From Candidatus Minthosoma equi (lineage in GTDB: Bacteria; Bacteroidota; Bacteroidia; Bacteroidales; Bacteroidaceae): a stretch of 64,000 nucleotides of DNA. The translations under genes were made by a program, and so were the position numbers. This document shows, in pieces, positions 27,969-38,000 of the stretch (positions are counted from its first letter, which is position 1; every line of letters starts with the position of its first letter). The notes beneath the pieces are model-generated. The model was not told where the DNA came from. It ran no database searches and saw only the letters and a program-made list of their open reading frames with translations. Location of the stretch: NCBI GenBank assembly GCA_018064885.1, contig JAGHUI010000006.1, positions 53,960-117,959 of the forward strand, in the 5' to 3' direction.

Positions 27969-29825
27969 ATGGCACAGACTGGTAACATCGGGGTTACAAC
28001 CGAGAACATATTCCCCGTCATCAAAAAGTTTCTCTATTCAGATCATGACATTTTCATCCGTGAGATTGTAAGTAATGCTGTTGATGCAACTCAAAAGCTT
28101 AAGACTCTTGCCAGCAAGGGTGAACTCAAAGAAGAGGCTGGTGATCTTACAGTCCATGTTAAGCTTGACAAAGAAGCAGGAACTCTCACTGTTAGCGATC
28201 GTGGAATCGGTATGACAGAAGAGGAAATTGATAAGTATATCAATCAGATTGCCTTCTCTGGTGCTAACGATTTCCTTGACAAATATAAGGAAGATGCCAA
28301 CGCTATCATTGGCCACTTCGGTCTTGGATTCTATTCTTCCTTCATGGTGAGCAAGAAGGTTGAAATCATCACAAAGAGCTGGAAAGAAGGTTCAAAAGCA
28401 GTAAAATGGAGCTGTGATGGCAGCCCAGAATTCACTATCGAAGAAGCAGAAAAGAATGATCGCGGTACAGACATCGTAATGTATATAGATGATGACTGCA
28501 AGGATTTCCTTGAGAAATACAAGATAACAGAACTTCTCAGTAAATATTGCAAATTCCTTCCAGTTCCTGTTGCATTCGGGAAGAAAACAAAGTGGGATGA
28601 GAAAGAAAAGAAGAGTGTTGAAACAGAAGAAGATGATGTTATCAACGACACCACCCCACTTTGGACAAGGAAGCCATCTGAACTTAAGGACGAAGACTAC
28701 AAAGAGTTCTATCGTAAGCTCTATCCAATGAGCGACGAACCACTTTTTTGGATTCACCTCAATGTTGACTATCCATTTAACCTTACAGGTATTCTCTATT
28801 TCCCTAAGGTAAAGACTAATCTCGACATTCAGAAGAATAAGATTCAGCTCTACTGCAATCAAGTGTTCGTAACAGATTCTGTTGAAGGTATCGTACCTGA
28901 TTTCATGACCCTTCTCCATGGCGTCATTGACTCACCAGACATTCCGTTGAATGTAAGCCGCAGTTACCTCCAAAGCGATTCTAACGTAAAGAAGATTTCC
29001 ACTTATATTTCTAAGAAAGTAAGCGACCGTTTGTCTTCAATCTTTAAGACTGATCGTCAGCAATTCGAAGAGAAGTGGGATGACATCAAGATCTTCATCA
29101 ATTACGGAATGCTTTCAGAAAGCGACTTCTATGACAAGGCAAAGAACTTTGCTCTGCTGAAAGACACAGAAGGTAAGGCATATACATACGAAGAGTACAA
29201 GACTCTAATCAAGGATGAGCAAACAGACAAAGATGGAAACCTCATCTATCTGTACGCCAACAACAAAGACGATCAATATTCATACATTGACGCTGCTGTA
29301 TCAAAAGGATATAACGTTCTTCTCATGGATGGACAGCTTGATCCTGCAATGTGCAATATGTTTGAAGAAAAGTTTGAGAAGAGCCGTTTCACACGTGTTG
29401 ACTCAGATGTCATTGACCGTCTCATTGTAAAAAATGATGACAAAAAGGAAGAGTTGCCAGAAGATGACAAGAAGGCACTTACAGAGACTTTCAAGAATGC
29501 GCTTCCAAAGGTTGACAAAATTGAGTTTAACGTTGAGCCTCAATCACTTGGTGAGACTTCTGCGCCAGTTATCATGACTCAAAGCGAGTATATGCGTCGT
29601 ATGAAAGACATGAGCCGTCTGCAGCCAGGGATGGCATTCTACGGGGATATGCCTACAATGCTCAACCTTGTGCTCAACACAGACCATCCACTTATCAAGC
29701 AAAGCATTAAGGAGGCAAAGCCTGAAGTTGTAAGTCAGCTTATCGACTTAGCGCTTCTCCAAAACGGATTACTCCGTGGTGAGGCTTTGACCAAATTCGT
29801 AAAACGAAGCATTGACCTTATATAA
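27969..29825 (+). CDS. htpG: Hsp90 chaperone HtpG
   Basis: This is a 618-residue Hsp90. The GHKL ATP-binding domain spans 1-220: VSNAVDATQKLKTL with the conserved Asn, VSDRGIGMTEEEID, INQIAFSGANDF and GHFGLGFYSSFMVS. The middle domain shows YPFNLTGILYFPKVK and DIPLNVSRSYLQSD. The C-terminal dimerisation domain ends VVSQLIDLALLQNGLLRGE, then FVKRSIDLI. The Bacteroides proteins I remember are longer, with a charged insert in the C-terminal domain just before the QLIDLALLQ helix; here the join is direct. A good intrinsic terminator follows, so this is a single-gene unit. The start MAQTGNIGVTTENIF matches relatives. Confidence 0.95.
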   Translation: MAQTGNIGVTTENIFPVIKKFLYSDHDIFIREIVSNAVDATQKLKTLASKGELKEEAGDLTVHVKLDKEAGTLTVSDRGIGMTEEEIDKYINQIAFSGANDFLDKYKEDANAIIGHFGLGFYSSFMVSKKVEIITKSWKEGSKAVKWSCDGSPEFTIEEAEKNDRGTDIVMYIDDDCKDFLEKYKITELLSKYCKFLPVPVAFGKKTKWDEKEKKSVETEEDDVINDTTPLWTRKPSELKDEDYKEFYRKLYPMSDEPLFWIHLNVDYPFNLTGILYFPKVKTNLDIQKNKIQLYCNQVFVTDSVEGIVPDFMTLLHGVIDSPDIPLNVSRSYLQSDSNVKKISTYISKKVSDRLSSIFKTDRQQFEEKWDDIKIFINYGMLSESDFYDKAKNFALLKDTEGKAYTYEEYKTLIKDEQTDKDGNLIYLYANNKDDQYSYIDAAVSKGYNVLLMDGQLDPAMCNMFEEKFEKSRFTRVDSDVIDRLIVKNDDKKEELPEDDKKALTETFKNALPKVDKIEFNVEPQSLGETSAPVIMTQSEYMRRMKDMSRLQPGMAFYGDMPTMLNLVLNTDHPLIKQSIKEAKPEVVSQLIDLALLQNGLLRGEALTKFVKRSIDLI

Positions 29826-29836
29826 TAGACAAATGA

Positions 29837-29868
29837 GAGAGAGATGTCATTCATCCCTCTCTTTTTTT
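29837..29868 (+). terminator. Intrinsic terminator after htpG
   Basis: Arms 29837-29846 and 29852-29861 pair at nine of ten positions with a five-base loop and are followed by seven T. It lies 11 bases after the htpG stop. Confidence 0.88.
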
Positions 29869-29952
29869 AGACTCTTTTCATTAAAAGCAACAAATTGCAA
29901 CACATAACGCACTTTTTGCTTGATTTATGCCAAACGAAGAAAAATAAATATG

Positions 29953-29960
29953 TAACTTTG
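29953..29960 (+). promoter_or_regulatory. Probable -7 element for glmS operon
   Basis: TAACTTTG, an exact -7 match, lies 50 bases before the glmS start. A TTTG at normal spacing is not present. It would start the co-directional run glmS, purF-like, carA, carB and trmD, since no other consensus promoter or terminator is seen in the gaps of 10-54 bases that follow. Confidence 0.55.
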
Positions 29961-30010
29961 CAACGAGAAAAGCAAGAAATAAACTAAGAACACAAAAAAA
30001 CAAAAACAAC

Positions 30011-31855
30011 ATGTGCGGAATCGTAGGTTATCTTGGGAAACGTGAGGCTTATCCAGTATTAATAAAAGGACTTAAGCGACTTGAATATAGAGGTTATGAC
30101 AGTGCCGGAGTTGCACTCATCACTGATGGTGGCGACTTGAAAGTTTACAAGGCAAAAGGCAAGGTTGCTGATCTTGAAAATTACGTTTCCGACAAAGATA
30201 TCTCAGGATGCATTGGTATTGCTCATACACGTTGGGCAACTCATGGTGAGCCAAATAGCACCAATGCTCATCCACACATGTCCTTCACTGGAAACCTTGC
30301 AATAATTCACAATGGTATCATTGAGAATTATGCAGTTCTGAAAAAACAATTGATTGAGAAGGGCGTAGAATTCAAAAGCAACACAGACACAGAAGTTCTC
30401 ATCCAACTTATTGAATATATTCGTACAAAGAAAAATCTTGATTTATTAACATCTGTGCAATATGCCCTTCGTGTTGTTATTGGCGCATACGCTATTGCAA
30501 TTCTCGACATAAACGATCCTGATCAGATTATCGCAGCACGAAAGAGCAGTCCTTTGGTTGTAGGTATTGGCGAAGAAGAGTTCTTCCTCGGCAGCGACGC
30601 AAGTCCAATAATTGAATATACGGACAAAATGATATACCTTGACGATGGTGACATTGCTGTCATCCGTCGCAACAAGGAAGTTGAGGTTGTTGATTTTCAT
30701 AATGCCAAGATTGATCATGACGTCACCAAGGTTGATCTTAATCTTGCTCAGATTGAAAAGAGCGGATTCCCACACTTCATGCTTAAAGAAATTTTTGAGC
30801 AACCTGATTGCCTGATGGATTGTATGCGAGGTAGAATAAATATAGAGGCAAACAATGTCACACTTTCTTCTATCATTGACTTCAGGAAGAATCTCATTAA
30901 TCCACGACGCATCATCATAGTTGCATGTGGAACAAGCTGGCACGCAGGTCTCATCGGCAAGCAGCTCATTGAAGATTTCTGCCAGATTCCTGTTGAGGTT
31001 GAATACGCAAGTGAATTCCGCTACAGCAACCCTGTAATCAACAATCAAGATGTTGTCATAGCAATCAGTCAATCTGGTGAAACAGCAGACACACTTGCAG
31101 CTATAGAGCTTGCAAAGAAAAAGGGAGCATTTATCTTTGGTATTTGTAACGCTATTGGATCAAGTATTCCTCGTGCAACACACACAGGATGTTATATTCA
31201 TGTCGGTCCCGAAATTGGTGTTGCATCAACAAAAGCATTTACTGGACAGGTAACAGTTCTTACAATGTTAGCTCTTGCTCTTGGCAAAGAACGTGGAACA
31301 ATTGACATTGACAGATACGCAAGAGTCTTGAAAGAATTGAACGACATTCCTGCAAAGATGGAAGAACTTTTGAAGCAAGGCGACAGTATCAAAGATATCT
31401 CACGCATCTTCACTTACGCTCACAACTTCCTCTATCTTGGTCGAGGCTACAACTATCCTGTAGCCCTTGAAGGTGCACTTAAACTCAAGGAGATCTCTTA
31501 CATTCATGCAGAGGGGTATCCTGCAGCAGAAATGAAACATGGACCTATTGCGCTTATTGACGAAGAGATGCCAGTAGTTGTTATAGCAACAAAAAATGCT
31601 CTTTACGAAAAGGTCCTCAGCAATATCCAAGAAATAAAAGCACGCCATGCAAGAGTAATTGCTATCGTCTCTGAAGGAGATGAAACTGTGAAAAAGATGG
31701 CAGATGCAACTATCGAGCTTCCTCATACAGAAGAGTGCCTTGAACCATTGTTGGCATCAATACCTCTTCAAATGCTGGCATATTACATTGCTGTTGCAAA
31801 AGGCAAAGATGTTGACCAGCCTCGAAATCTTGCAAAGTCTGTGACAGTAGAATAA
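30011..31855 (+). CDS. glmS: Glutamine-fructose-6-phosphate aminotransferase (isomerizing)
   Basis: This enzyme makes glucosamine-6-phosphate from fructose-6-phosphate and glutamine, the first step to UDP-GlcNAc for wall and surface glycans. The N-terminal class II glutaminase begins MCGIVGYLG with catalytic Cys2, followed by YRGYDSAG, HTRWATHGEP and HNGIIENY. The C-terminal half holds two SIS sugar-binding domains (ACGTSWHAG, ISQSGETADTLAAI, STKAFTGQVTVL, LGRGYNYPVALEGALKLKEI) and ends PRNLAKSVTVE, the normal GlmS terminus. Length 614 is typical. There is no ribozyme-like leader; the leader is about 45 bases. The purF-like gene follows after 54 bases. Confidence 0.98.
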   Translation: MCGIVGYLGKREAYPVLIKGLKRLEYRGYDSAGVALITDGGDLKVYKAKGKVADLENYVSDKDISGCIGIAHTRWATHGEPNSTNAHPHMSFTGNLAIIHNGIIENYAVLKKQLIEKGVEFKSNTDTEVLIQLIEYIRTKKNLDLLTSVQYALRVVIGAYAIAILDINDPDQIIAARKSSPLVVGIGEEEFFLGSDASPIIEYTDKMIYLDDGDIAVIRRNKEVEVVDFHNAKIDHDVTKVDLNLAQIEKSGFPHFMLKEIFEQPDCLMDCMRGRINIEANNVTLSSIIDFRKNLINPRRIIIVACGTSWHAGLIGKQLIEDFCQIPVEVEYASEFRYSNPVINNQDVVIAISQSGETADTLAAIELAKKKGAFIFGICNAIGSSIPRATHTGCYIHVGPEIGVASTKAFTGQVTVLTMLALALGKERGTIDIDRYARVLKELNDIPAKMEELLKQGDSIKDISRIFTYAHNFLYLGRGYNYPVALEGALKLKEISYIHAEGYPAAEMKHGPIALIDEEMPVVVIATKNALYEKVLSNIQEIKARHARVIAIVSEGDETVKKMADATIELPHTEECLEPLLASIPLQMLAYYIAVAKGKDVDQPRNLAKSVTVE

Positions 31856-31909
31856 ACTACAATATAACAAACAACACTTACACATTATATAAAAAAGAAA
31901 CATTATAAA

Positions 31910-33820
31910 ATGGAACCACTCAAGCACGAATGCGGCATAGTAATGATTCGCCTGCGCAAACCGTTAGAATTCTATCAGAAAAAATACGGAACATGGCTCT
32001 ATGGTCTCAACAAGTTGTATCTCATGATGGAGAAACAGCATAACAGAGGTCAAGAGGGTGCAGGTATCAGTTGTGTTAAACTGGCAGCAAACCCTGGCGA
32101 AGAATACATGTTCCGTGAAAAAGCACTCGGTTCTGGCGCTATCACCGAGATATTTGCCAACGTACATAAATGTTTCAAAGATTATCCAACAACAAAGGCA
32201 TCTGACGTTGCTTTTGCCAAGAAATATCTTCCCTTTGCAGGGGAACTCTATATGGGCCACCTCCGGTATTCAACTACCGGCAAGAGTGGTCTTTCTTATG
32301 TCCATCCATTCCTTCGCCGCAACAACTGGCGCGCAAAGAACCTTTGCCTTTGCGGGAACTTCAACATGACTAACGTTGATGAATTCTTTGGCGAGATCGC
32401 TAAGACAGGACAGCATCCACGTATTTTCTCTGATACATACATCATGCTGGAGCAAGTTGGTCATCGTCTTGATCGTGAATCTGAGAGGCTATACAAGGAA
32501 GCAGATGAAAAAGGTCTCAAAGGCTATGACATAACTGATTACATTGAGGAAAACATCCTTATGGAGAATGTATTAAAGACATCAGCTCCATTATGGGACG
32601 GAGGTTATGTGGTTTGCGGACAAACTGGCAGCGGAGAAATGTTCTCAATGCGAGATCCATGGGGAATCCGTCCTGCATTCTACTATATGGACGATGAAAT
32701 ACTAGTTGTTGCATCAGAACGCCCAGCAATACAAACTGCTCTTGACCTTGAGGTTTCCCAAATTCATGAACTTCTCCCAGGACAAGCTGTTATTGCTAAC
32801 AAATACGGAGACATCCGTTTTTCTCAAATCATCGAATCCAAAGAGAATCAGCGTTGTTCATTTGAACGTATCTATTTCAGCCGAGGCAGCGACCAGGACA
32901 TTTACAAAGAAAGAAAAGCATTAGGAAGGCAGCTTCTTGAGCCGATATTAAAGACAATCAACAACGATGTAGAGCACACCGTATTCTCTTTCATACCAAA
33001 TACGGCAGAAGTTGCATTCTATGGAATGTTAGACGGATTCAAGGAGTATCTTCATGAAAAGAAAATCAGTCAACTGATGGCACTCGATCATAAACCAAGT
33101 GAAGCTGAATTGAGAGCAATCATAGATCCGCAAGTGCGTTCAGAAAAAGTTGTATTAAAGGACATCAAACTGCGAACTTTCATCACAGAAAGTGATTCTC
33201 GCAATGACCTTGCAGCACACGTTTATGACATCACTTATGGTAGTGTTACTCCACATGTTGACAACCTTGTAGTTATCGATGACTCTATCGTTCGCGGTAC
33301 GACACTCCGAGAATCTATTATACGTATTCTCGACCGTCTGCATCCAAAGAAAATCGTGATCGTTAGTTCCTCACCACAAGTCAGATATCCTGACTACTAC
33401 GGAATTGATATGTCCAAGATGGACGAATTCATTGCATTCCGTGCAGCTATAGAACTTTTGAAAGACAGGAATAAAGAACAAACAATATATCGAGTTTACC
33501 AGAAATGCAAAGCGCAGTTGACATTGCCAAAGGAGCAGATGGAAAATCATGTGAAGGAAATCTACGCTTCATTCTCAGACGAAGACATCTCTCAGAAAAT
33601 GGCAGAAATGCTTCGTGCTCCAGGAGTAACATCTGATATTGACATCGTTTACCAGAGTCTTGAAGGTCTCCACAAAGCATGTCCAAATCATCCGGGAGAC
33701 TGGTATTTCTCAGGCAACTACCCTACTCCAGGTGGAGTCCGCTTAGTAAATCAAGCATTCATAAACTATGTTGAGAAATTCTATCTGAACGAAACAGGAA
33801 GATTAAATTTCAAGGAATAA
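31910..33820 (+). CDS. Amidophosphoribosyltransferase, long Bacteroidota form
   Basis: This 636-residue protein combines a class II glutaminase with a phosphoribosyltransferase domain, as in PurF, which makes phosphoribosylamine from PRPP and glutamine. The catalytic cysteine is Cys8 (MEPLKHECGIVMIRL), so seven residues would have to be removed, as with PurF propeptides. Then come HNRGQEGAGI, GHLRYSTTGKSG, CGNFNMTNVDE and ISPRGSDQD-like IYFSRGSDQDIY. The PRPP loop VVIDDSIVRGTTLRESI is near residue 454. The protein is well over 100 residues longer than E. coli PurF, with extra sequence in both domains and a C-terminal extension (from about 520). It could be a second, divergent PurF; it lies between glmS and carA. 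Confidence 0.85.
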   Translation: MEPLKHECGIVMIRLRKPLEFYQKKYGTWLYGLNKLYLMMEKQHNRGQEGAGISCVKLAANPGEEYMFREKALGSGAITEIFANVHKCFKDYPTTKASDVAFAKKYLPFAGELYMGHLRYSTTGKSGLSYVHPFLRRNNWRAKNLCLCGNFNMTNVDEFFGEIAKTGQHPRIFSDTYIMLEQVGHRLDRESERLYKEADEKGLKGYDITDYIEENILMENVLKTSAPLWDGGYVVCGQTGSGEMFSMRDPWGIRPAFYYMDDEILVVASERPAIQTALDLEVSQIHELLPGQAVIANKYGDIRFSQIIESKENQRCSFERIYFSRGSDQDIYKERKALGRQLLEPILKTINNDVEHTVFSFIPNTAEVAFYGMLDGFKEYLHEKKISQLMALDHKPSEAELRAIIDPQVRSEKVVLKDIKLRTFITESDSRNDLAAHVYDITYGSVTPHVDNLVVIDDSIVRGTTLRESIIRILDRLHPKKIVIVSSSPQVRYPDYYGIDMSKMDEFIAFRAAIELLKDRNKEQTIYRVYQKCKAQLTLPKEQMENHVKEIYASFSDEDISQKMAEMLRAPGVTSDIDIVYQSLEGLHKACPNHPGDWYFSGNYPTPGGVRLVNQAFINYVEKFYLNETGRLNFKE

Positions 33821-33844
33821 AACAAAACACATAATAAAATCAAA

Positions 33845-34993
33845 ATGAGAAACGTAACACTTGTATTAGACGATGGTACTAAATTCCACGGAAAGAGTTT
33901 CGGATATGAGAAACCCGTGGCAGGCGAGGTAGTGTTCAATACTGCCATGATGGGATATCCTGAAAGTCTTACAGATCCATCTTATGCTGGACAGCTTATG
34001 GCACTCACATACCCTCTTGTTGGAAATTATGGAGTACCAGAGTTCAGCATTGAAGATAATGGCATTGCCACATTCATGGAGAGCGAGAAAATACATGCAG
34101 AAGCAATCATCGTCAGCGACTATAGCACAGACTTTTCACATTGGAACGCGAAGGAAAGTCTTGCAGATTGGCTCAAAAGAGAACAAGTACCAGGTATCAC
34201 AGGTATCGACACACGTCAGCTAACAAAGGTGCTTCGTGAGCATGGAGTTATGATGGGAAAGATACTTTTTGACGATGAACCAAACAATATTCCTACAGCA
34301 CAATACGAAGGGGTAAACTTCATTGATAAAGTTTCTTGCAAAGAAGTTATCACATACAAGCCAGAAGATTTTCGAAACGAAAATATTGAAGCACTTAAGC
34401 CTGTTGACGAGTCCAAGAAATGCAAAAAGGGCAAGAAAGCCGTTCTCGTTGACTGCGGCGTGAAAAATAACATCATTCGTTGTCTTCTCCGTCGTGGCAT
34501 AGAGGTTATTCGTGTGCCATGGAACTACGACTTCAACCAGTTGGAATTTGATGGTCTTTTCCTAGCAAACGGTCCTGGTGACCCTGACACAGCAGTAGAT
34601 GCTGTAGAAAACATTCGCAAGTTCATGGAGATTGAAAAGCGTAGCATCAGTCCACGTCCTATAATGGGTATCTGTATGGGAAACCAATTGCTTTCAAAGG
34701 CCGCAGGTGCTAAGATCTACAAATTGAAATATGGTCATAGAAGTCACAACCAGCCTGTTCAGCAAGTTGGCACAAACCGTTGCTTCATCACTTCTCAGAA
34801 CCACGGCTATGCTGTTGACAACGCCACGCTTCCTTCTGATTGGGAACCACTCTTCATCAATATGAACGATGGTTCAAACGAAGGCATCAAACATAAAGTG
34901 TTCCCTTGGTACTCTGCACAGTTCCATCCTGAAGCTGCCAGCGGACCAGTTGACACAGAGTTCCTCTTCGACAATTTTGCAAAACTTCTTTAG
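33845..34993 (+). CDS. carA: Carbamoyl-phosphate synthase small subunit
   Basis: This subunit hydrolyses glutamine and passes ammonia to CarB for carbamoyl phosphate, used for pyrimidines and arginine. The N-terminal domain has VFNTAMMGYPESLTDPSYAG and GITGIDTRQLTKVLREHG. The class I glutaminase domain shows LANGPGDPDTAVD, MGICMGNQLLSKAAG with the nucleophile Cys near residue 276, RSHNQPVQ and, for the His-Glu pair, SAQFHPEAASGP. Length 382 is normal. It starts 24 bases after the purF-like gene and ends 15 bases before carB, with which it forms the enzyme. Confidence 0.97.
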   Translation: MRNVTLVLDDGTKFHGKSFGYEKPVAGEVVFNTAMMGYPESLTDPSYAGQLMALTYPLVGNYGVPEFSIEDNGIATFMESEKIHAEAIIVSDYSTDFSHWNAKESLADWLKREQVPGITGIDTRQLTKVLREHGVMMGKILFDDEPNNIPTAQYEGVNFIDKVSCKEVITYKPEDFRNENIEALKPVDESKKCKKGKKAVLVDCGVKNNIIRCLLRRGIEVIRVPWNYDFNQLEFDGLFLANGPGDPDTAVDAVENIRKFMEIEKRSISPRPIMGICMGNQLLSKAAGAKIYKLKYGHRSHNQPVQQVGTNRCFITSQNHGYAVDNATLPSDWEPLFINMNDGSNEGIKHKVFPWYSAQFHPEAASGPVDTEFLFDNFAKLL

Positions 34994-35008
34994 CCCCCAA
35001 CAGACACA

Positions 35009-38000
35009 ATGACTGACAATAACATAAAAAAAGTATTATTACTTGGTTCCGGTGCTCTCAAGATTGGAGAGGCTGGAGAGTTTGACTATTCTGGTTCACA
35101 AGCACTCAAAGCACTCAAAGAAGAAGGCATTGAGACAATCCTCATCAACCCAAACATTGCCACAGTCCAAACATCAGAAGGTGTGGCAGACAAGATATAT
35201 TTCCTTCCTGTAACTCCATTCTTTGTAGAAAAAGTCATTCAGAAGGAACAGCCACAAGGAATCTTGCTTGCTTTCGGCGGACAAACAGCTCTCAACTGCG
35301 GTGTAGCTCTCTACGAGCAGAAGATTCTTGAGAAATACAACGTACAGGTGCTTGGCACACCTGTTCAGGCAATCATTGACACCGAAGACCGTGAGCTTTT
35401 CGTCAAGAAACTCGATGAGATTGATGTCAAGACCATAAAGTCACAAGCATGTGACAACATCGAGGATGCTCGCAAGGCTGCCAAGGAACTTGGCTACCCT
35501 GTCATTATCCGTGCCGCATACGCTCTCGGTGGTCTTGGCTCTGGTTTCTGCGACAATGAAGAAGAGTTGAATAAGATTGCTGAAAAAGCATTCTCATTCT
35601 CTCCACAGGTTCTTGTAGAAAAGTCACTTAAGGGATGGAAAGAAATTGAGTATGAAGTCGTTCGTGACCGCTTTGACAACTGTATCACAGTATGTAACAT
35701 GGAGAACTTTGACCCACTTGGCATTCACACAGGTGAGTCAATCGTAATCGCTCCTTCTCAGACACTTACAAACTCCGAATATCACAAGCTCCGTTCGCTT
35801 GCAATTAAGATTATCCGTCACATTGGCATCGTAGGTGAATGTAACGTACAGTATGCATTCGACCCACAAAGCGAAGACTATCGCGTCATCGAGGTCAATG
35901 CACGTCTTTCCCGAAGTTCAGCCCTCGCATCAAAAGCTACTGGCTATCCACTTGCTTTCGTTGCAGCAAAGCTTGGTCTTGGCTACGGGCTCTTCGACCT
36001 TAAGAATTCCGTCACAAAGACAACAAGCGCATTCTTTGAGCCAGCACTCGACTACGTAGTCTGCAAGATACCTCGTTGGGACCTTGGCAAGTTCCGTGGA
36101 GTTGACCGTGAACTTGGTTCATCAATGAAGTCGGTTGGTGAAGTAATGGCTATTGGCCGTACATTCGAAGAGTCTATTCAGAAAGGTCTTCGTATGATTG
36201 GTCAGGGACTTCATGGATTTGTTGGCAACAAGGAACTCAAGATTGAGGACATAGACGGTTCGCTCAAAGCACCAACAGACAAACGTATTCTCGTTGTTGA
36301 AAAAGCCCTTGAACAAGGATATACTGTCGATCAGATTCACAATCTTACAAAGATTGACAAATGGTTCCTTGATAAACTCAAGAACATTCTTGACACATAC
36401 CATAACCTTCAGAACTGCAAGACACTTAAGAATGTTGATAAAGATCTTATGCGCCTTGCAAAGGTTCAGGGTTATACGGATTTCCAGATTGCTCGTGCCG
36501 TAGGTCTTGAATCTCAGATTGATGGTGAAGATGCAGTAACACTAGTCCGCAAAGTGAGAAAGCAGATGGGCATCACACCTGTTGTTAAACAGATTGACAC
36601 GCTTGCAGCAGAATATCCTGCACAGACAAACTATCTTTATGTAACATATAGCGGAGTTGCTCATGACATTGATTATGAAAATGATGGCAAGAGCATCATC
36701 GTCCTTGGTTCTGGTGCTTACCGCATCGGTTCTTCTGTAGAATTCGACTGGTGTGGTGTTCAGGCTCTCAACACAATTCGCAAGGAAGGCTGGCGCAGCA
36801 TCATGATAAACTACAATCCAGAAACTGTCAGCACTGACTACGACATGTGCGACCGTCTCTATTTTGACGAGCTCACATTCGAGCGCGTAATGGATATCAT
36901 TGAACTTGAGACTCCTCATGGTGTAATCGTATCTACTGGCGGCCAGATTCCTAACAATCTTGCTATGCGTCTTGATCAGGAGAACGTGCCAATTCTCGGA
37001 ACGACACCACAGAGCATCGACAACTGTGAGGACCGTGACAAGTTCTCACAGCTCTGCGACCGTCTCGACATTGACCAGCCAGAATGGGCAGCCCTCACAT
37101 CAATGGAGGACATCGATTCCTTCATTGCTAAGGTTGGTTTCCCTGTTCTTGTACGTCCGTCATATGTGCTCTCAGGTGCAGCAATGAATGTTTGTTCTAA
37201 CCAGGAAGAACTTGAAAAATTCCTCCAGCTCGCAGCAAACGTCAGCAAGAAGCACCCTGTTGTTGTAAGCAAGTTCATTGAGCATGCCAAGGAAATTGAC
37301 TTCGATGCCGTAGCCAAAGATGGTGAGATCATCGCATACGCTATCTCTGAGCATATTGAGTTTGCAGGCGTACACTCTGGCGACGCTACTCTCCAGTTCC
37401 CACCACAGAAACTCTATGTCGAGACCATGCGCCGCATCAAGAAGATTTCAAAAAAACTCGCCAAGGAACTCAACATCTCTGGTCCTTTCAACTGCCAGTA
37501 CATGGCTAAGGACAACGACATCCTCGTTATCGAGACCAATCTCCGTGCTTCACGTTCATTCCCATTCGTCAGCAAGGTACTCAAAATCAACCTTATCGAC
37601 CTCGCTACAAAGATAATGCTCAAGGTGCCTGTAGAGAAACCACACAAGAACCTCTTCGACATCGACTACGTGGGCATCAAGGCATCGCAGTTCTCATTCA
37701 ACCGTCTCCAGAAGGCGGACCCTGTCCTCGGTGTCGATATGGCATCAACAGGCGAAGTAGGATGTATTGGCGATGACACAGCATCAGCTCTCCTCTGCTC
37801 TATGCTCTCTGTCGGCCATCGCATCCCAGAGAAGAACATCCTCCTCTCCACTGGTACAGGCAAGCAGAAAGCAGAAATGCTTAATGCAGCCATCATGCTG
37901 AAAAAGAACGGATACAATCTTTATGCAACAGGCGGCACAAGCAAGTATCTCACAGACAATGGAATAGAAAACACTCTCGTATATTGGCCAAGCGAAGAAG

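Noticed and set aside
29826..30010. glmS ribozyme or another riboswitch before glmS
   Set aside because: After the probable start site only about 45 bases of A-rich leader remain, too short for a ribozyme, and no conserved fold is seen.
31910..33820. Call as asparagine synthetase or glutamate synthase from the Cys glutaminase start
   Set aside because: A clear PRPP-binding loop (VVIDDSIVRGTT) near residue 454 puts it with amidophosphoribosyltransferases.
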